This document shows, piece by piece, positions 59,171 to 64,000 of a DNA stretch of 64,000 bases (within the stretch, counting starts at the first letter, position 1; every line of letters begins with the position of its first letter). The notes under the pieces are model-generated. The model was not told the DNA's origin. It saw nothing but the letters and a program-made list of their open reading frames with translations, and did not search any database. Both the position numbers and the translations under genes were made by a program. The stretch is from Numida meleagris (Eukaryota; Chordata; Aves; Galliformes; Numididae). The stretch lies in assembly GCF_002078875.1 (NCBI RefSeq), contig NC_034409.1, forward strand, positions 104,699,014 through 104,763,013. Direction: 5' to 3'.

Positions 59171-61755
59171 AGTGCTGTCTCTGCAGTACAGTTCTGTCCT
59201 TGTGGTTTGTGTAAAGTGGTTCCATGTGATTTGGAGACTGGAAACAGCATTATAAGGGAGAAGAGCAGAGCAGCTGCTGGGCTTCAGCAGCACTCCATGC
59301 TGCAGAGGCTCCTGTGGAGCAGCTGCTGGGGAGCCTGGGCAGATGCTGCCCTGCATCTGGGAAGAGCAGGCAGCACAAGGAGGTTGCTTGTTGTTCCTGG
59401 CACAGGGCATCTCTGCTTTGTCATTCACTGCCTTAATTTAACTAGCATTAACCCTTGTGCCCAATATTACATGCCCGGACATTTACTATGGTCCAAACTT
59501 TTTGTTGTGGCAACAGGCTGAAGTGGGGAGATGCGTTATCAAAAATATCTCCTCTCAAATTAAAATCCACCTTCCTTTCCTGGTAGGAGCAAAGCATCAA
59601 AGTCTTAAAAGCTAACTTGAATGAGAGTATCTGAATGCTGGCTTTTCTATAGAATGTAATTTCTTCCAAAAATGACACTTCAAAGAATTCAGGGGAACAT
59701 TATTTGCACCTGCATGGAGCCATGCTCTAAGAGCAGCATTTATGAGTTCTTTTAGGCAATATGGTTTTCACACAGTGAGGTGCATATTTAGACATGTGGT
59801 AGCACACTTCTCCCCTACAAAAGAAGGGGCAAGCTATCTAGCAGAGAAATAGCTTTTATATCAATAGAAATTTCATCTGGGCATCAAAGCTATTCCGAAA
59901 ACTGTAGTTGAAGATCTCTGTTTTTTCTTTATTATTTCCTCTCAACTTATTTGAAAAGTAAAACCAACCATTTCTGATTTACCTTCTGAACATTATGCAG
60001 TCAGTCAAAAGTTAGAGTACCAGTGTCAGCTGTCAACATGTTCACTGAGGTTGGCAGTGCCGGTTAAATACACAGCCGGTACAGCTATATCACCCAGAAA
60101 CCTGGGAGTCTACATTGGCACTGATCTCAATTTCTGTTCTGAGAACTGCAGCACCATGGTCTTCTGTATTTTCTTAACAGATAGGGATCTTGTTACAGTT
60201 TGTGATTGGAGCTATGCAGAAGTCCCTTGCGTGAGTAATTTTTGGGCAAAAAATCAGCTCTTGTTTGGGTTATTCTTGAAGTTTATCAAATAATTTTGAA
60301 TTGTAGTGTGGCAACTTTATCATCAGAGCAATCTTCCACAAATGAATATAGGCACCCATGAAGATGTGATGATATTATCATTGCATCAGCGTGTCCAAAA
60401 TTGATAGTTTTTTGTCTGCTTTCTGTGGATCTTGTACAAAAGCCTGCCAGTCATATCAGTTTGTTAATGAGGACGGGCCTATGCAGAAGGGCAAAGGTGT
60501 GCTGACGAGGAAGAAAGCAAGATTGCAAAAGAAGCTCCAGAATCAGTCTGGCTGACCATCCATCTAACTCCTGCTTTCAGCAATCCATATCCCAATGGAG
60601 AAGAAGTCCCAAAAAGAAAGCACAACTTCCAGAAGGTATAACCAATATCCTTACACTGTGTGCCAAAACTAAGGCTGTTTTACTGTGATTCCAATCTGGG
60701 TCCGCCATTTCTGCTTCTCAGTACTGTGCACTGTGGGCACATCTGTGCAAAGGAGAGCTTCCCACACTGGGCAAGAGCCAGTGCTGCTGCAAACGACTGT
60801 GTGCATTTGAGCTATATTACTTTGACTCTCTGTGTTGTTTTAAGCAGCTATTCAGAATATTGGCATAGTTTGAGCTTTCCTCAGAGTGTTCCTGTTTTTC
60901 ACAAAGGCCATATTACAAACATTAGATCTGTAATTATACACAAAATTAGATGCTGGGCATACAGCCTATCTCTAAATCAAACTGGCGTGAGTCAGGGTGG
61001 TGTTACTGGAGCAAGCTCAAAATCAAGTTACGGACCATGACTTGGCTCAAATTCTCTCCCTAGTCCACAGTCATTAGGTTTGATATATACAGGAATTTTG
61101 CAAGGACGCTTTGGAATTTCCAATTTATTCTTGATCAAAGTATCTGTAGAATGGGGCAGGAAAGTTTTGGCAATTTAGAAATAAGTTCTGTTATCACAGG
61201 GATTTCTTTAGGACCATAAATATAACTTTTCCAACTGAATTTGCTAATAATCATCTCAGGAAATTTGTGCAGCTCCATCAGTGGTCTCCTAATCATCGCC
61301 ACTTATTGCAATTTGGCCCATGGCACAAAGCAGTCCCTGAGTGCACAAACTGGTTTCCTTTTGGATTAAATTAAACCAGACAACATGTTCCAGTGTTGCT
61401 TTTAATGGACTCCAATTATTTCTACATATTCACTCCACAGGACCAGACTAAAACTAGGCTGAAGTAAATTCCCTAGAAGCATGTATCATCTGAACATGAG
61501 ATACTCAACACCATTTTTTTCACTCAATAAATCCACTCTTATCAGGAAGCATGCTTGCTAATATAGATGTAGCCTTGGATTAGCAGTTTGAGAATTTAAT
61601 GGAAACAGCTTGGAGAATATTTGTGTGAGACCCTCAGATTCAGCACTATCACACTGCTAGCTATGGAGCCATATGGCTTTGGAAACCTCTTGCAATTTTG
61701 AAAACTCTCTCTAAAATCTTGAGAATTGGACTGTGAAATACAACTAGCAAATGTT
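59171..61755. other. Presumed CLDN14 5' intron or flank, nothing recognised
   Basis: Short frames only, no domain. The 59230-59400 part is locally rich in CAGCTGCTGG-like words but is not a clear repeat. Confidence 0.45.
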
Positions 61756-62134
61756 CTTAGAATTTGAGTTGGAAGGGACCCTTAAAGGCCATCTGGTCCA
61801 ACTCCCCTGCAGTGAGCAGGGACACCTACAGCTACATCAGGTGCTCAGAGCCGCATCCAGACTGACCTTGACGGCCTCCAGGGACAGGGCTTCCACCACC
61901 TCTCTGGGAAACCTGTGCCAGTGCCTCACTGCCTTTATTGTAAAAAGCTTTTTCCTTATATCCAGTCAAATTCTCCCCTCTTTCCCTCTTTTAGTTTGAA
62001 ACCACTTCCCCTTGTCCTATCACAACAAACCCAGTTAAGACTCCATCCCCTTCAATATTATAGGCCTCCTTTTGATACTGAAATGCTGCTATCAAGTCTC
62101 CCCAGAGGCTTCTCTTCTCCAGGCTGAGCAGTCC
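61756..62134 (-). mobile_element. CR1 LINE, 3' part, antisense
   Basis: Starts CTTAGAATTTGAGTTGGAAG, then CATCTGGTCCAACTCCCCTG and CACCACCTCTCTGGGAAACC, ending at TTCTCCAGGCTGAGCAGTCC. It is the subfamily of the short sense tails at 3141 and 39571. Confidence 0.93.
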
Positions 62135-64000
62135 TTACAAATGATTCTAGAATAGTGTTAGAATGGATGAGAAAAGAAGATGGGCAGAGAAGCAGGGAAA
62201 GAAAGTGGACAAAAATGAGGGAAACTGGCACATGTATCTTACAGTAACCATGCTAACCTGAAAAGAATGGTGGCAAAATGAGTACTTCTAAAGGCAAACT
62301 GCTTCACCTGTCCCCTGTTTTTGTTGGCAAATATTTCAGCTCCCTATGAGTCAAATCTAAGCATGATACTTGGTACAGAATCTCTAGGAGAAGGCAGTAA
62401 GTCAAACTCTTTCTGACATATGACTAGACATCACGTTAAGTTCTTAGACACGTAGAATTTCCTAGTTTACAAACTAAGCAAATTGGGTAAAACAGAGGGG
62501 AGTACAGACACTGAGTCCTTTACTTCATACCACACAAAGCTTCTGCATCCCTCTCATCCCATTCTAAGCTATAGTCAAGCCTGGATGGAGACTTCTCCCA
62601 AAATGAACTGTCCAAAATAGAAGCTATTCCCAAACCAATCATATTCTCAGTGGGTACTTGCTCTGACTTAGAAGGTTAAAAAAAAAGAGAGAAAGAAAAG
62701 CTGGGTAAGTTGCATGTCAACCAAATACTCAGTGAATACCATTGCTCTACTATACTAGGCTTTTAGACTCCATGCCCTTTGCCCTGCCTGCTATCATTCA
62801 AATGTTCTTCATGCATATGTAACAAGTCACACCTGGATTGCAGTGAATTGGGCCCTGTATGTAAAGCATATACAGAGAAAATTAGAAGAAATATAAAGAA
62901 ATGTAGAATTTGCCCAACTGAGGTTATGGCAGCCCATAGGAATGACATAAATGTGGGATGAATGTCCAATATGACCTCCAGAAACTCTACCCATCCTGGT
63001 TTTACCTGTTCTAGTAGGCAGATAGGTGACACTGACAGAGGCTTGAACTACATCCTCACCAGAGATGCAAAGAAACAGACAACTTTATTTTTATGTGCTG
63101 TCTCTTAACCACCATCAAGTGATCGATCAACATGCACCACTTGTGAGCAAGATTGCTTCCAATTTCCAATCTGATTTGCCATTCTCTGAGGGGTTTTCAA
63201 CATTTTCATGTCAACTTTCTCAGAAATAAATCAAAACTGAATGTACACTTCTATTCAGGGGATTAGTCTTTTGTGGAAGGCTCTGTTTAATTGATGTAAG
63301 AGAATGCCAAACTAAATCTTTTTCTGTGTGATCATAAAAACATTAATTTGGCAAATATTTTATTTCAGTAACTTATCTGCTAAATAAATTCACAGTGTAA
63401 ATTTTATTTTTTTTTTAAATCTATTTTCCCACAAGTTCTGTGGTAGCTGGTTAGAGTAACTTGTACTACTGTAATTGTGCAAAGCTCAGTTGTTCATCAC
63501 AGATGTGATAATGTCACAGACCTGGACCACCCCGTCAGCTTGTCAGCTTTAAAATATTACTCCTGCAATAATGAAAAATTGCCATCTCCTCAGTATGGCT
63601 TTTTGATTTATGGGGAGCTCCTCAGAGATTGATTAGTTGTTTTGTTTTGTTACCTGGAATGAATGATGAATATTTAAAAAAATACTTAATGTTGGATCCA
63701 GTGCAAATGAGATAATTTTACAGTGACTTGTTTAGTTGTTTCCAGAATAATTGGACTTTATTACCTTCCCACCATGCGTGAACTATAGGTCTCTGGAGAG
63801 GCTAAATAGCTTCAGTTGATGTTTCCTTAATATTTCAATGTAGTTCATCTGCACTGCTCGTACAGGAGCTTTTACCAGATGGTTAACCAGCCCTGTAATG
63901 ACATTTCACATTTCCCGTCTATTACTCACCAATGGAAAGTTATACAATTTGATTCACTATTAGGTGTAACTTATGACTGGCTCGCTTGTGTACCTGTACT
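62135..64000. other. Presumed CLDN14 5' intron or flank, end of window, candidate conserved AT-rich block
   Basis: No gene is recognised. From about 63230 to the end the DNA is repeat-free and AT-rich, dense in ATTA/TAAT cores, TGATTGATTAG-like and AGGTGT-type words. It reads like vertebrate conserved non-coding DNA, but only an alignment can tell. Confidence 0.35.

Noticed and set aside
1..64000. CRISPR array, operon, defence or biosynthetic cluster
   Set aside because: The window is vertebrate-type DNA with introns, CR1 repeats and sparse genes. No regular spaced repeats or tightly packed reading frames are seen.

Overview
The window looks like avian chromosomal DNA, most likely from a galliform such as chicken. 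It has no prokaryotic gene layout. It carries at least 15 truncated CR1 LINE copies, several with the CR1-type ATTCTATG terminal repeat, and it holds the 3' end of CHAF1B followed by CLDN14 on the opposite strand. That tail-to-tail CHAF1B(+)/CLDN14(-) order matches human 21q22.13, which is known to be syntenic with part of chicken chromosome 1. The species call is an inference; the gene calls rest on the encoded peptides.

Layout. Bases 1-2 are probably the last two bases of the penultimate CHAF1B exon, followed by a consensus donor. The terminal CHAF1B exon codes from 468 to 589, and poly(A) signals follow at 959 and 1410. From about 1.4 to 26.3 kb lies non-coding DNA with CR1 fragments at 3.1, 4.5, 18.0, 21.9, 22.1, 22.6-23.4 and 26.0 kb. 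The 22.6-23.4 kb copy is split by a ~344 bp LTR-like insertion. CLDN14 occupies complement 26.6-27.67 kb as one coding exon with an intact 235-codon frame. From 27.67 to 64 kb there is no recognisable coding exon. This part should hold CLDN14 5' introns and perhaps non-coding first exons. It contains eight more CR1 copies, several simple repeats, a small dense CpG island at 55.3-55.56 kb, and AT-rich single-copy blocks that read like candidate conserved non-coding elements.

The two genes have unrelated jobs. CHAF1B is the p60 subunit of the replication-coupled histone chaperone CAF-1. CLDN14 is a tight-junction claudin that limits paracellular cation flow in inner ear and kidney. I see no operon, defence system, CRISPR array, structural RNA gene or intact mobile element. 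The points most worth checking are the LTR-like insertion, the orphan CpG island, the 5' structure of CLDN14 and a few unusual repeats. No sequence here supports a new multi-gene system.
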